A stretch of DNA of 64,000 nt, from positions 310,001-374,000 of the forward strand of contig NZ_PJBC01000013.1 in NCBI RefSeq assembly GCF_002836515.1, given 5' to 3'. The translations under genes and the position numbers were made by a program. Of this stretch, positions 43,218 through 52,210 are shown one piece after another. The number at the start of each line of letters is the position of its first letter. Positions within the stretch are counted from its first letter, which is position 1. This DNA is from Pseudomonas sp. Choline-02u-1. GTDB lineage: Bacteria; Pseudomonadota; Gammaproteobacteria; Pseudomonadales; Pseudomonadaceae. Under the pieces are notes generated by a model. The model saw only the letters and a list, made by a program, of their open reading frames with translations. It was not told the DNA's origin and made no database searches.

Positions 43218-44429
43218 ATGCCCCAAGCCGCCCAGATCTCTTCTGCCTCCAATATCGTGGGGCATCCCTCGTCCGTAGAGCAGGCAAGTCGTCAGGGGCT
43301 TGAGCAGGCCTTCCAGCTGTTCAACCAGATGTCGAGCCAGTTGACCGACTCCTACAGCCTGCTCGAAGCGCGGGTCACCGAGCTCAAGGGTGAGCTGGCC
43401 GTGGTCAGCGCCCAGCGCATGCAGGAGCTGGCGGAAAAAGAACGCTTGGCCAATCGCCTGCAAAACCTCCTCGACTTGCTACCTGGCGGCGTCATCGTCA
43501 TTGATGGCCACGGTCTGGTGCGCGAAGCCAATCCGGCCGCCATCGACTTGCTCGGCTCGCCACTCGAAGGCGAGCTCTGGCGCCATGTCATCGCACGCTG
43601 CTTCGCCCCGCGTGAAGACGACGGTCACGAAATTTCCCTGAAAAACGGTCGACGCCTGTCGATTTCCACCCGCTCGCTGGACGCCGAGCCGGGGCAGTTG
43701 GTGCTGCTCAACGACTTGACCGAAACCCGGCATCTTCAGGATCAACTGGCACGGCATGAACGTTTGTCTTCGCTGGGGCGCATGGTCGCGTCCTTGGCGC
43801 ATCAGATTCGCACGCCGCTGTCCGCCGCTTTGCTCTACGCCAGTCATTTGACTGAGCAGCAATTGCCGCTGGAAACCCAGCAGCGTTTTGCCGGGCGGCT
43901 CAAGGAGCGCCTGCACGAACTGGAACATCAAGTGCGCGACATGCTGGTGTTCGCCCGTGGTGAATTGCCCCTGACCGACCGCATTACGCCGAATGCCCTG
44001 ATGCAGTCGCTGCAGGCAGCGGCGCTGACTCATGTGCAGGGCCTGCCAATCCGCTGGCAGTGCGACAGTCATGCTGGCGAGCTGCTGTGCAACCGCGACA
44101 CACTGGTCGGGGCATTACTGAATCTGATTGAAAACGCCATTCAGGCCAGCGCCGGCGAAGCGCGCCTGAAAGTGCATTGCTACACCAGAGGCAACACCCT
44201 GCGCTTGTGTGTCAGCGACAGCGGCAGCGGCATTGAGCCGACAGTTTTGGCGCGCCTCGGCGAGCCTTTTTTTACCACCAAAGTCACCGGCACCGGCCTT
44301 GGCCTGACCGTGGTCAAAGCGGTGGCCCGCGCACATCAGGGAGAATTGACCCTGCGTTCGCGAGTCGGGCGCGGCACTTGCGCGCAGGTCAGCCTGCCAC
44401 TGTTTTCCGCTGCACAGGGAGTTGAATAA
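43218..44429 (+). CDS. fleS: Sensor histidine kinase FleS
   Basis: A 403-aa cytoplasmic kinase with no membrane segment. A PAS domain (about residues 85-180, LLDLLPGGVIVIDGHGLV) is followed by the HisKA dimerisation domain with the phospho-acceptor His in SLGRMVASLAHQIRTPLSAALL, and a HATPase domain with the N box LLNLIENAIQAS and the G boxes SDSGSGIEP and GTGLGLTVVKAVA. FleS phosphorylates FleR to switch on late rod, hook and motor genes. Overlaps nothing; fleR begins 5 bp later. Confidence 0.96.
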   Translation: MPQAAQISSASNIVGHPSSVEQASRQGLEQAFQLFNQMSSQLTDSYSLLEARVTELKGELAVVSAQRMQELAEKERLANRLQNLLDLLPGGVIVIDGHGLVREANPAAIDLLGSPLEGELWRHVIARCFAPREDDGHEISLKNGRRLSISTRSLDAEPGQLVLLNDLTETRHLQDQLARHERLSSLGRMVASLAHQIRTPLSAALLYASHLTEQQLPLETQQRFAGRLKERLHELEHQVRDMLVFARGELPLTDRITPNALMQSLQAAALTHVQGLPIRWQCDSHAGELLCNRDTLVGALLNLIENAIQASAGEARLKVHCYTRGNTLRLCVSDSGSGIEPTVLARLGEPFFTTKVTGTGLGLTVVKAVARAHQGELTLRSRVGRGTCAQVSLPLFSAAQGVE

Positions 44430-44434
44430 TCGTC

Positions 44435-45817
44435 ATGGGCATCAAGGTGTTGCTGGTCGAGGATGATCGTTCGTTGCGCGAAGCGCTGGCCGATACGCTG
44501 CTGCTCGCCGGCCACGACTATCACGCCGTCGGCAGCGCCGAAGAGGCGCTGACGGCGGTCGCGCAGCATGCCTTCAGCCTGGTGGTCAGCGACGTCAACA
44601 TGCCGGGCATGGACGGGCATCAATTGCTCGCCTTGCTGCGCGCGCGTCAACCGCAATTGCCGGTGCTGCTGATGACCGCCCATGGCGCGGTCGAGCGTGC
44701 GGTCGATGCGATGCGCCAGGGCGCGGCGGATTATCTGGTCAAGCCGTTCGAACCCAAAGCGCTGCTTGATCTGGTCGCGCGGCATGCGCTGGGCAGCATC
44801 GACGCAGGCGAAGCGGACGGCCCCGTCGCCGTTGAACCGGCCAGTGCGCAGTTGCTTGAGCTGGCGGCACGGGTGGCGCGCAGTGACTCCACTGTGTTGA
44901 TCTCTGGCGAGTCCGGCACCGGAAAAGAAGTGCTGGCGCGCTACATTCACCAGCAATCGCCGAGAGCCAGTCAGCCATTCATTGCAATCAATTGCGCGGC
45001 GATCCCGGACAACATGCTCGAAGCGACACTGTTCGGTCATGAGAAGGGCTCGTTCACTGGCGCCATCGCCTCGCAGGCCGGCAAGTTCGAACAGGCGGAC
45101 GGCGGCACCATTCTGCTTGATGAAATTTCCGAAATGCCGATGGGCTTGCAGGCCAAACTGTTACGCGTACTGCAGGAGCGTGAGGTCGAGCGCGTGGGTG
45201 CGCGCAAGCCGATCAGCCTGGATATCCGCGTGGTCGCCACAACCAACCGCGATCTTGCTGGCGAGGTTGCAGCGGGGCGCTTCCGTGAGGATCTGTTTTA
45301 CCGCTTGTCGGTTTTCCCTCTGGCCTGGCGTCCACTTCGCGAGCGCACTGCCGATATCCTGCCGCTGGCGGAAAAGTTGCTGGCCAAACACGTCAATAAA
45401 ATGAAGCACGCAGCAGCGAAGCTGTCCCCCGAGGCGCAGGCCTGCCTGACCGCGTATCCGTGGCCAGGTAATGTACGTGAACTGGACAACGCCATTCAGC
45501 GCGCGCTGATCCTGCAGCAGGGCGGTTTGATTCAGCCGCAGGATTTTTGCCTGAGCGGTGCGGTGACATTTGCGTCGCTGCCGGTCACTGCACCGGTGAT
45601 TCGCGAGGTGGAAATCGAGGCGGACTCCTCCGGCGCCCTGGGCGATGACCTGCGCCGCCGGGAGTTTCAGATGATCATCGAGACCCTGCGCGCTGAGCGT
45701 GGCCGGCGCAAGGAAGCTGCCGAAAAGCTCGGCATCAGCCCGCGGACTCTGCGCTACAAACTGGCGCAAATGCGCGACGCCGGGATGGACGTCGAAGGCT
45801 ATCTGTTCGCCACCTGA
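44435..45817 (+). CDS. fleR: Sigma-54-dependent response regulator FleR
   Basis: A 460-aa NtrC-type regulator. Receiver domain with phospho-acceptor Asp53 (VVSDVNMPGMDG); AAA+ domain with GESGTGKE (about 155), sigma-54 loop as GSFTGA and Walker B GGTILLDEISEM; Fis-type HTH (AAEKLGISPRTLRYKLAQM). It activates class III genes such as flgF onward under RpoN. Paired with FleS. Confidence 0.96.
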   Translation: MGIKVLLVEDDRSLREALADTLLLAGHDYHAVGSAEEALTAVAQHAFSLVVSDVNMPGMDGHQLLALLRARQPQLPVLLMTAHGAVERAVDAMRQGAADYLVKPFEPKALLDLVARHALGSIDAGEADGPVAVEPASAQLLELAARVARSDSTVLISGESGTGKEVLARYIHQQSPRASQPFIAINCAAIPDNMLEATLFGHEKGSFTGAIASQAGKFEQADGGTILLDEISEMPMGLQAKLLRVLQEREVERVGARKPISLDIRVVATTNRDLAGEVAAGRFREDLFYRLSVFPLAWRPLRERTADILPLAEKLLAKHVNKMKHAAAKLSPEAQACLTAYPWPGNVRELDNAIQRALILQQGGLIQPQDFCLSGAVTFASLPVTAPVIREVEIEADSSGALGDDLRRREFQMIIETLRAERGRRKEAAEKLGISPRTLRYKLAQMRDAGMDVEGYLFAT

Positions 45818-45852
45818 TCGATGCTGCAAAACATTCCAGATGCTTTTCTCAG

Positions 45853-45878
45853 AAGGGTGCCCATGAGCTGGCACCCTT
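45853..45878 (+). terminator. Hairpin after fleR overlapping the fliE promoter
   Basis: AAGGGTGCC (45853-45861) and GGCACCCTT (45870-45878), a 9-bp perfect stem with an 8-base loop. Its 3' arm is part of the -24 region of the fliE sigma-54 promoter. The T-run is poor, so termination may be partial. Confidence 0.5.
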
Positions 45879-45885
45879 GTTGCTA
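45869..45885 (+). promoter_or_regulatory. Sigma-54 promoter of fliE
   Basis: TGGCACC-CTTG-TTGCT, a near-consensus RpoN site with GG (45870-45871) and GC (45882-45883) 10 bases apart, 77 bases before the fliE start. FleQ-dependent in other pseudomonads. Confidence 0.88.
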
Positions 45886-45945
45886 ATACCTGTGTACCCG
45901 CCGAGTGAGTGTCAAAAAATTGCGGGCCGCCCAAGAGAGTAGACC

Positions 45946-46275
45946 ATGAGCCAAGGTATTGAATTTAATCGGTTGATGATGGACATGCAGGCCATGAAAG
46001 TGGATGCCATGTCTGCGCGTAAATCGACTGCCGCTGTCCCTGAAATCGCGGGCAGCAGCTTTTCCGACATGCTCGGTCAGGCGATCAATAAAGTCAGCGA
46101 TACCCAGCAGGCGTCGACTCAACTGGCCAATGCTTTCGAGATCGGCAAGAGCGGTGTCGACCTGACTGACGTCATGATTGCGTCGCAAAAAGCCAGCGTG
46201 TCGTTCCAGGCTCTGACCCAGGTGCGCAACAAGCTGGTCCAGGCTTACCAAGACATCATGCAGATGCCGGTTTAA
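45946..46275 (+). CDS. fliE: Flagellar hook-basal body complex protein FliE
   Basis: A 109-aa protein joining the MS ring to the rod. C-terminal signature [40 protein letters not shown]. First gene of fliEFGHIJ behind a strong sigma-54 promoter; fliF follows 14 bp later. Confidence 0.95.
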   Translation: MSQGIEFNRLMMDMQAMKVDAMSARKSTAAVPEIAGSSFSDMLGQAINKVSDTQQASTQLANAFEIGKSGVDLTDVMIASQKASVSFQALTQVRNKLVQAYQDIMQMPV

Positions 46276-46289
46276 GGGCGAATTAAGTC

Positions 46290-48077
46290 ATGGCAGAAGC
46301 AGTCGCTGATAACGTTCCGGCCAAGGCCACCCCGATCGACGGCAAACCGCCGCTGTTCGGCCTGTCCTTTCTGGATAATCTTTCCCAGATGACCGTGCTG
46401 CGTCAGGTCGGCCTGTTGGTCGGTCTGGCTGCAAGCGTGGCGATTGGCTTTGCCGTGGTGCTGTGGTCGCAGCAGCCGGATTACCGTCCACTGTACGGCA
46501 GCCTTGCCGGCATGGACGCCAAACAGGTCATGGAAACCCTGGCCGCCGCTGACATTCCTTACAACGTAGAACCCAATTCCGGCGCCTTGCTGGTCAAGGC
46601 CGACGACCTGTCCCGTGCGCGGATGAAACTCGCTGCCGCTGGTGTCACTCCCAGCGATGGCAATATCGGTTTCGAAATCCTCGACAAGGAACAAGGTCTG
46701 GGCACCAGCCAGTTCATGGAAGCGACCCGTTATCGTCGCGGCCTCGAAGGCGAACTCGCGCGGACCATCTCCAGCCTGAACAACGTCAAGGGTGCTCGCG
46801 TGCACCTGGCGATTCCGAAGAGTTCGGTGTTCGTCCGTGACGAGCGCAAGCCAAGCGCTTCGGTACTGGTCGAGCTGTACAGCGGGCGTTCGCTGGAGCC
46901 GGGGCAGGTGGTCGCGATCATCAATCTGGTGGCGACCTCCGTTCCGGAATTGAGCAAATCGCAGATCACCGTCGTCGATCAGAAGGGCAACCTGCTTTCC
47001 GATCAGGCGGAGAACTCCGAGATGACCATGGCCGGCAAGCAGTTCGATTACAGCCGCCGCATGGAAAGCATGCTCACCCAGCGCGTGCACAACATTCTGC
47101 AACCGGTACTGGGCAACGATCGCTACAAGGCTGAAGTTTCGGCCGACGTCGATTTCAGTGCCGTCGAATCGACCGCCGAGCAGTTCAACCCTGATCAGCC
47201 GGCGTTGCGCAGCGAACAGTCGGTCAATGAACAACGCACCGCCAGCAATGGCCCGCAAGGTGTGCCGGGTGCCCTGAGCAACCAGCCACCGTCGCCGGCC
47301 TCGGCGCCGCAGACCACCGGCGGTACCGCTGCAGCGGCCGGCATGATCCAGCCGGGTCAGCCACTGGTCGACGCCAACGGTCAGCAGATCATGGACCCTG
47401 CCACCGGCCAGCCAATGCTCGCGCCGTATCCGGCCGACAAGCGTCAACAATCGACCAAGAACTTTGAGCTCGACCGTTCGATCAGCCACACCAAACAGCA
47501 GCAGGGCCGTCTCAATCGCCTGTCGGTGTCGGTGGTGGTCGATGATCAGGTCAAGATCAACCCGGCCAACGGTGAAACCAGCCGCGCGCCGTGGAGCGCC
47601 GACGAATTGGCGCGCTTCACGCGACTGGTGCAGGACGCCGTCGGTTTCGACGCCAGCCGTGGCGACAGCGTCAGCGTGATCAACATGCCGTTCTCCGCCG
47701 AGCGCGGCGAAGTGATTGCCGATATTCCGTTCTACTCCCAGCCATGGTTCTGGGACATCGTCAAACAAGTGCTGGGTGTGCTGTTCATCCTCGTGCTGGT
47801 GTTTGGTGTGCTGCGTCCGGTGCTCAACAACATCACCGGCGGTGGCAAAGGCAAGGAGCTGGCCGGTCTGGGCAGCGACGTGGAACTCGGTGGCATGGGC
47901 GGCCTGGACGGCGAACTGGCCAACGACCGCGTGAGCCTCGGTGGTCCGCAGAGCATTCTGTTGCCGAGCCCGAGCGAGGGTTATGACGCGCAGCTGAATG
48001 CAATCAAGAGTCTGGTAGCTGAAGACCCGGGTCGCGTGGCTCAGGTCGTGAAAGAGTGGATTAACGCAGATGAGTGA
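46290..48077 (+). CDS. fliF: Flagellar MS-ring protein FliF
   Basis: A 595-aa inner-membrane ring protein with transmembrane helices near residues 38-58 (VGLLVGLAASVAIGFAVVLW) and 490-510 (VLGVLFILVLVFGVLRPVL). Periplasmic ring-building motifs lie between them. A Pro/Ala/Gln-rich insert (about 305-375) interrupts the second ring motif, as in most FliF. The C-terminal cytoplasmic tail that binds FliG ends VVKEWINADE. It overlaps fliG by 8 bp. Confidence 0.97.
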   Translation: MAEAVADNVPAKATPIDGKPPLFGLSFLDNLSQMTVLRQVGLLVGLAASVAIGFAVVLWSQQPDYRPLYGSLAGMDAKQVMETLAAADIPYNVEPNSGALLVKADDLSRARMKLAAAGVTPSDGNIGFEILDKEQGLGTSQFMEATRYRRGLEGELARTISSLNNVKGARVHLAIPKSSVFVRDERKPSASVLVELYSGRSLEPGQVVAIINLVATSVPELSKSQITVVDQKGNLLSDQAENSEMTMAGKQFDYSRRMESMLTQRVHNILQPVLGNDRYKAEVSADVDFSAVESTAEQFNPDQPALRSEQSVNEQRTASNGPQGVPGALSNQPPSPASAPQTTGGTAAAAGMIQPGQPLVDANGQQIMDPATGQPMLAPYPADKRQQSTKNFELDRSISHTKQQQGRLNRLSVSVVVDDQVKINPANGETSRAPWSADELARFTRLVQDAVGFDASRGDSVSVINMPFSAERGEVIADIPFYSQPWFWDIVKQVLGVLFILVLVFGVLRPVLNNITGGGKGKELAGLGSDVELGGMGGLDGELANDRVSLGGPQSILLPSPSEGYDAQLNAIKSLVAEDPGRVAQVVKEWINADE

Positions 48078-49089
48078 TAACCGAGCCGCCACCGTCAAAC
48101 TGACCAAGGTCGACAAAGCCGCGATTCTGCTGCTGTCCCTGGGTTCGACCGATGCTGCGCAAGTGCTGCGCCACATGGGCCCCAAAGAGGTTCAGCGCGT
48201 CGGCGTGGCCATGGCGCAGATGGGCAACGTACATCGCGAACAGGTCGAGCAGGTGATGAGTGAGTTCGTCGACATCGTCGGCGATCAGACCAGCCTCGGC
48301 GTCGGTTCCGACGACTACGTGCGAAAGATGCTCACCCAGGCCCTGGGCGAAGACAAGGCCAACGGCCTGATCGACCGCATCCTGCTCGGTGGCAACACCA
48401 GCGGCCTCGACAGCCTGAAATGGATGGAGCCGCGCGCAGTCGCCGACGTGATCCGTTACGAACACCCGCAGATCCAGGCGATCGTGGTCGCGTACCTCGA
48501 TCCGGATCAGGCCGGTGAAGTGCTAGGCAACTTCGACCATAAAGTGCGTCTGGACATCATCCTGCGCGTTTCGTCGCTGAACACCGTGCAACCGGCTGCC
48601 TTGAAAGAACTCAACCAGATTCTCGAGAAACAGTTCTCCGGCAACTCGAACGCCTCGCGCACCACACTCGGTGGTATCAAGCGTGCGGCCGACATCATGA
48701 ACTTCCTCGACAGCTCGATCGAAGGCCAGCTCATGGACTCGATCCGCGAAGTCGACGAAGACCTGTCCGGTCAGATCGAAGACCTCATGTTCGTGTTCAA
48801 CAACCTGGCGGACGTCGACGACCGCGGGATTCAGGCGCTGCTGCGCGAAGTCTCGTCCGACGTGCTGGTGCTGGCCCTCAAGGGGTCGGACGAAGGCGTC
48901 AAGGAAAAGATCTTCAAGAACATGTCCAAGCGTGCGGCCGAACTGTTGCGCGACGACCTCGAGGCGAAAGGCCCGGTGCGCGTCAGCGACGTCGAGACCG
49001 CGCAGAAGGAAATCCTCACCATTGCCCGTCGTATGGCCGAAGCCGGCGAGATCGTGCTCGGTGGCAAGGGCGGCGAGGAAATGATCTAA
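48070..49089 (+). CDS. fliG: Flagellar motor switch protein FliG
   Basis: A 339-aa switch protein with three Armadillo-like domains. Conserved features: the N-terminal FliF-binding part (KAAILLLSLGSTDAAQVLRHM), the EHPQ motif in IRYEHPQIQAIVVAYL, and the C-terminal torque helix with SDVLVLALKGSDEGVKEKIFKNMSKRAAELL, whose charged residues face the stators. Starts inside the end of fliF, so coupled. Confidence 0.97.
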   Translation: MSDNRAATVKLTKVDKAAILLLSLGSTDAAQVLRHMGPKEVQRVGVAMAQMGNVHREQVEQVMSEFVDIVGDQTSLGVGSDDYVRKMLTQALGEDKANGLIDRILLGGNTSGLDSLKWMEPRAVADVIRYEHPQIQAIVVAYLDPDQAGEVLGNFDHKVRLDIILRVSSLNTVQPAALKELNQILEKQFSGNSNASRTTLGGIKRAADIMNFLDSSIEGQLMDSIREVDEDLSGQIEDLMFVFNNLADVDDRGIQALLREVSSDVLVLALKGSDEGVKEKIFKNMSKRAAELLRDDLEAKGPVRVSDVETAQKEILTIARRMAEAGEIVLGGKGGEEMI

Positions 49090-49093
49090 GCCC

Positions 49094-49906
49094 ATGGACA
49101 AGCCTGACGAGTCTGTGACGGATCTGATCCGCGCCCGCGATGTTCGTGGTTTCGAATCCTGGGCGCTGCCCAGCTTCGACCCGCCCAAGCCCAAGCCTGA
49201 GCCTGAGCCGGAACCGGAGCCCGAGCCGCCGGAAATGGAAGAAGTGCCGCTGGAAGAAGTCCAGCCACTGACTCTGGAAGAACTCGAAAGCATCCGTCAG
49301 GAGGCTTACAACGAGGGCTTCGCCATTGGCGAAAAGGAAGGGTTTCACAGCACCACGCTGAAGGTGCGTCAGGAAGCTGAAACAGCACTGGCGGCGAAAG
49401 TCGCCAGCCTTGAGCTGTTGATGGCCAACCTCTTCGAACCGATCGCCGAGCAAGACACACAGATTGAAAAGTCGCTGGTCGACCTCGTGCAACACATTGC
49501 CAAACAGGTGATCAAGCGCGAACTGGCCATCGATTCGAGCCAGATCGAACACGTCATGCGCGACGCCCTCAAGCTGTTGCCGCTGGGTGTGGAAAACGTG
49601 CGCCTGTACGTCAATCCGCAGGATTTCGCCCAGGTCAAAGCCCTGCGCGAGCGCCACGAAGAAACCTGGCGCATCGTCGAAGACGAGTCGCTGTTGCCGG
49701 GCGGCTGCCGGGTTGAAACCGAGCACAGCCGCATCGACGCCAGTGTGGAGTCGCGGGTGACCCAGGTCATGGCCAAGCTGTTCGACCAGCTGCATGAGCA
49801 GGCCCTGCACCCGGCAGCGCCGGACTTGAGTCTGGAGATCCCCGAAGACACCCCAGCGGTTGTCGACTCTGACGAGCCGCGCGCGGACGCCAGCGATGCG
49901 CCTTGA
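49094..49906 (+). CDS. fliH: Flagellar export regulator FliH
   Basis: A 270-aa stator-like regulator of the FliI ATPase. The N-terminus has a repeated Pro/Glu region (residues about 30-55, alternating EP pairs), a coiled coil of mixed charge, and a C-terminal domain ([39 protein letters not shown]) shared with the family. It overlaps fliI by 11 bp. Confidence 0.94.
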   Translation: MDKPDESVTDLIRARDVRGFESWALPSFDPPKPKPEPEPEPEPEPPEMEEVPLEEVQPLTLEELESIRQEAYNEGFAIGEKEGFHSTTLKVRQEAETALAAKVASLELLMANLFEPIAEQDTQIEKSLVDLVQHIAKQVIKRELAIDSSQIEHVMRDALKLLPLGVENVRLYVNPQDFAQVKALRERHEETWRIVEDESLLPGGCRVETEHSRIDASVESRVTQVMAKLFDQLHEQALHPAAPDLSLEIPEDTPAVVDSDEPRADASDAP

Positions 49907-51254
49907 ACGCACCAGCTTCGCCAAGCGCCTGAGCACCTACGCCGAGGCCACCGAGATTGCCGGCGCGCCGATCCTTGAAGGTCGGCTGCTGCGCATGGTC
50001 GGCCTGACCCTCGAAGCCGAAGGCCTGCGCGCCGCCATGGGCACCCGTTGCATGGTGATCAACGACGACAGCTATCACCCGTCTCAGGTGGAAGCAGAAG
50101 TCATGGGCTTTTCCGGCAGCAAAGTCTTTCTGATGCCGGTCGGCAGTGTCGCCGGTATCGCCCCGGGCGCCCGCGTGGTGCCGTTGGCCGACACCGGTCG
50201 TTTGCCGATGGGCATGAGCATGCTCGGCCGTGTTCTCGACGGCGCGGGGCGTGCGCTGGACGGCAAGGGCGGGATGAAAGCCGAAGACTGGGTGCCGATG
50301 GACGGCCCGACAATCAACCCGCTCAACCGTGATCCGATCAGCGTGCCGCTGGATGTCGGCATCCGTTGCATCAACGGTTTGCTGACGGTCGGCCGTGGCC
50401 AGCGTCTGGGTCTGTTCGCCGGTACCGGTGTCGGTAAATCGGTGCTGTTGGGCATGATGACCCGCTTCACCGAGGCCGACATTATCGTCGTTGGTCTGAT
50501 CGGTGAGCGTGGTCGCGAAGTTAAGGAATTCATCGAGCACATTCTCGGTGAAGAGGGCCTCAAGCGCTCGGTGGTGGTCGCCTCGCCAGCGGACGATGCA
50601 CCGCTGATGCGTATGCGCGCGGCGATGTATTGCACGCGCATCGCCGAGTATTTCCGCGACAAGGGCAAGAACGTTCTGTTGCTGATGGATTCGCTGACTC
50701 GTTTCGCCCAGGCCCAGCGGGAAATCGCTTTGGCCATCGGCGAGCCGCCAGCAACCAAGGGCTATCCGCCCTCGGTGTTCGCCAAACTGCCGAAACTGGT
50801 TGAGCGCGCCGGTAACGCGGAGAAGGGCGGTGGCTCGATCACGGCGTTCTACACCGTACTGTCCGAAGGCGATGACCAGCAGGACCCGATTGCCGACTCG
50901 GCGCGCGGTGTACTCGATGGCCACATCGTCCTGTCGCGGCGCCTGGCCGAGGAAGGCCACTATCCGGCGATCGACATCGAAGCGTCGATCAGCCGGGTGA
51001 TGCCGGCGGTGGTTTCGCCAGATCACATGCAGCGTGCGCAGTATTTCAAGCAGCTTTGGTCGCGCTATCAGCAGAGCCGCGATCTGATCAGCGTCGGCGC
51101 CTACGTCGCCGGCGGCGATCGCGAGACCGACCTGGCGATTTCCCTGCAGCCGCAGTTGGTCAGGTATCAGCGCCAGGGCCTCAACGACAAAATCAATCTG
51201 GGTGAGAGCCAGGCCTATCTGGAAACCCTGTTCGCCCCTGCGGCGGGCGGGTAA
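49896..51254 (+). CDS. fliI: Flagellum-specific ATPase FliI
   Basis: A 452-aa F1-beta-like hexameric ATPase of the export apparatus. Walker [17 protein letters not shown] and Walker [19 protein letters not shown] are intact, and the DPI/ DxD-type C-terminal motif appears in [15 protein letters not shown]. Start ATG 49896 ([12 protein letters not shown]) overlaps the fliH stop; the ORF reading back to 49860 is only a TTG extension inside fliH. Confidence 0.97.
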   Translation: MRLERTSFAKRLSTYAEATEIAGAPILEGRLLRMVGLTLEAEGLRAAMGTRCMVINDDSYHPSQVEAEVMGFSGSKVFLMPVGSVAGIAPGARVVPLADTGRLPMGMSMLGRVLDGAGRALDGKGGMKAEDWVPMDGPTINPLNRDPISVPLDVGIRCINGLLTVGRGQRLGLFAGTGVGKSVLLGMMTRFTEADIIVVGLIGERGREVKEFIEHILGEEGLKRSVVVASPADDAPLMRMRAAMYCTRIAEYFRDKGKNVLLLMDSLTRFAQAQREIALAIGEPPATKGYPPSVFAKLPKLVERAGNAEKGGGSITAFYTVLSEGDDQQDPIADSARGVLDGHIVLSRRLAEEGHYPAIDIEASISRVMPAVVSPDHMQRAQYFKQLWSRYQQSRDLISVGAYVAGGDRETDLAISLQPQLVRYQRQGLNDKINLGESQAYLETLFAPAAGG

Positions 51255-51260
51255 CCGGCC

Positions 51261-51710
51261 ATGGCCGTCAGTCGCGCCGCGCGCCTTGCACCGGTGGTGG
51301 AAATGGCCGAACAGGCCGAGAAAGCCGCCGTGCAGCGGCTTGGTTATTTCCAAGGTCAGGTAAAAGTCGCGGAAAGCAAACTGGCCGACCTCAATGCCTT
51401 TCGTCTGGATTACTCGCAGCAATGGATCGTGCGCGGCAGCACCGGCGTCACCGGGCAATGGCTGCTGGGCTTTCAGGGCTTTCTGGCGCAACTCGACACC
51501 GCCGTCGACCAGCAACGGCAAAGCCTGGTCTGGCACCAGAACAAGCTCGACAAGGCGCGTGAGGAGTGGCAACAGGCGTTTGCCCGCGTCGAGGGTTTGC
51601 GCAAACTGGTGCAGCGCTATCGCGACGAGGCGCAGCGCCTTGAGGACAAGCGCGAGCAGAAGCTGCTGGATGAGTTGTCGCAGCGCTTGCCGCGACGTGA
51701 TGCCTTCTAA
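51261..51710 (+). CDS. fliJ: Flagellar export chaperone FliJ
   Basis: A 149-aa, almost entirely coiled-coil protein (Gln/Glu/Arg/Leu heptads from about residue 10 to 140) that links FliI and FlhA and helps couple the proton gradient to export. Starts 6 bp after fliI and ends the fliEFGHIJ run; a REPIN follows. Confidence 0.93.
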   Translation: MAVSRAARLAPVVEMAEQAEKAAVQRLGYFQGQVKVAESKLADLNAFRLDYSQQWIVRGSTGVTGQWLLGFQGFLAQLDTAVDQQRQSLVWHQNKLDKAREEWQQAFARVEGLRKLVQRYRDEAQRLEDKREQKLLDELSQRLPRRDAF

Positions 51711-51727
51711 ACCTCAGCGCTAATCCC

Positions 51728-51816
51728 TGTGGGAGCGGGCTTGCTCGCGAATGCATTCGACCAGTTGATGCAATATTGACTGACACGCCGCATTCGCGAG
51801 CAAGCCCGCTCCCACA
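51728..51816. repeat. REPIN between fliJ and hsbA
   Basis: Arms of about 28 bases at 51728-51755 and 51789-51816 with the GAGCGGGCTTGCTCGCGAA core, the same family as at 6172, 17104 and 55780. It follows fliJ and probably limits read-through from the fliEFGHIJ message. Confidence 0.92.
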
Positions 51817-51899
51817 CTTGTTCCACCGTTGCGCCTTGCCCCAACCCTATCCAGCTGCTAAACCTTGTACAGGTTCGTCAATGACAAGGAAGCCAGTCA

Positions 51900-52205
51900 A
51901 TGTCAGTCGTTACAGAAGTTTCACCGGATGGTCACAAGCTGACCATCGCGGTCAAAGGCCGGTTCGATTTCGGCCGCCATCAAGAATTCCGTGAGTCGTA
52001 TGAGCGGCTCCCGCGCAAACCCGAATCCATCGTGGTCGATCTCAAAGAGGCCACTTACCTCGACAGCTCGGCGCTGGGCATGCTGCTCTTGCTGCGTGAC
52101 CATGCCGGCGGCGACGAGTCGGATATCCGCGTCGTCAACAGCAGTTCCGATGTGAAGAAAATCCTCGCGATTTCCAACTTCGACAAACTCTTCGACATCA
52201 GTTGA
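51900..52205 (+). CDS. hsbA: Anti-sigma factor antagonist HsbA (STAS domain)
   Basis: A 101-aa STAS protein of the SpoIIAA type. The phosphorylatable Ser56 is in TYLDSSALGMLLLL. In P. aeruginosa HsbA is controlled by HsbR and switches between the anti-sigma factor FlgM (motility) and a diguanylate cyclase (biofilm). Ribosome site AAGGAAG. Here the gene order is hsbA-hsbR-hptB between fliJ and fliK. Confidence 0.93.
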   Translation: MSVVTEVSPDGHKLTIAVKGRFDFGRHQEFRESYERLPRKPESIVVDLKEATYLDSSALGMLLLLRDHAGGDESDIRVVNSSSDVKKILAISNFDKLFDIS

Positions 52206-52210
52206 CGCCC

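Noticed and set aside
46272..48185. 637-codon open frame on the minus strand across fliF
   Set aside because: Shadow of the high-GC codon pattern in fliF; no ribosome site, biased composition (His/Arg/Gln rich) and complete overlap with a certain gene.
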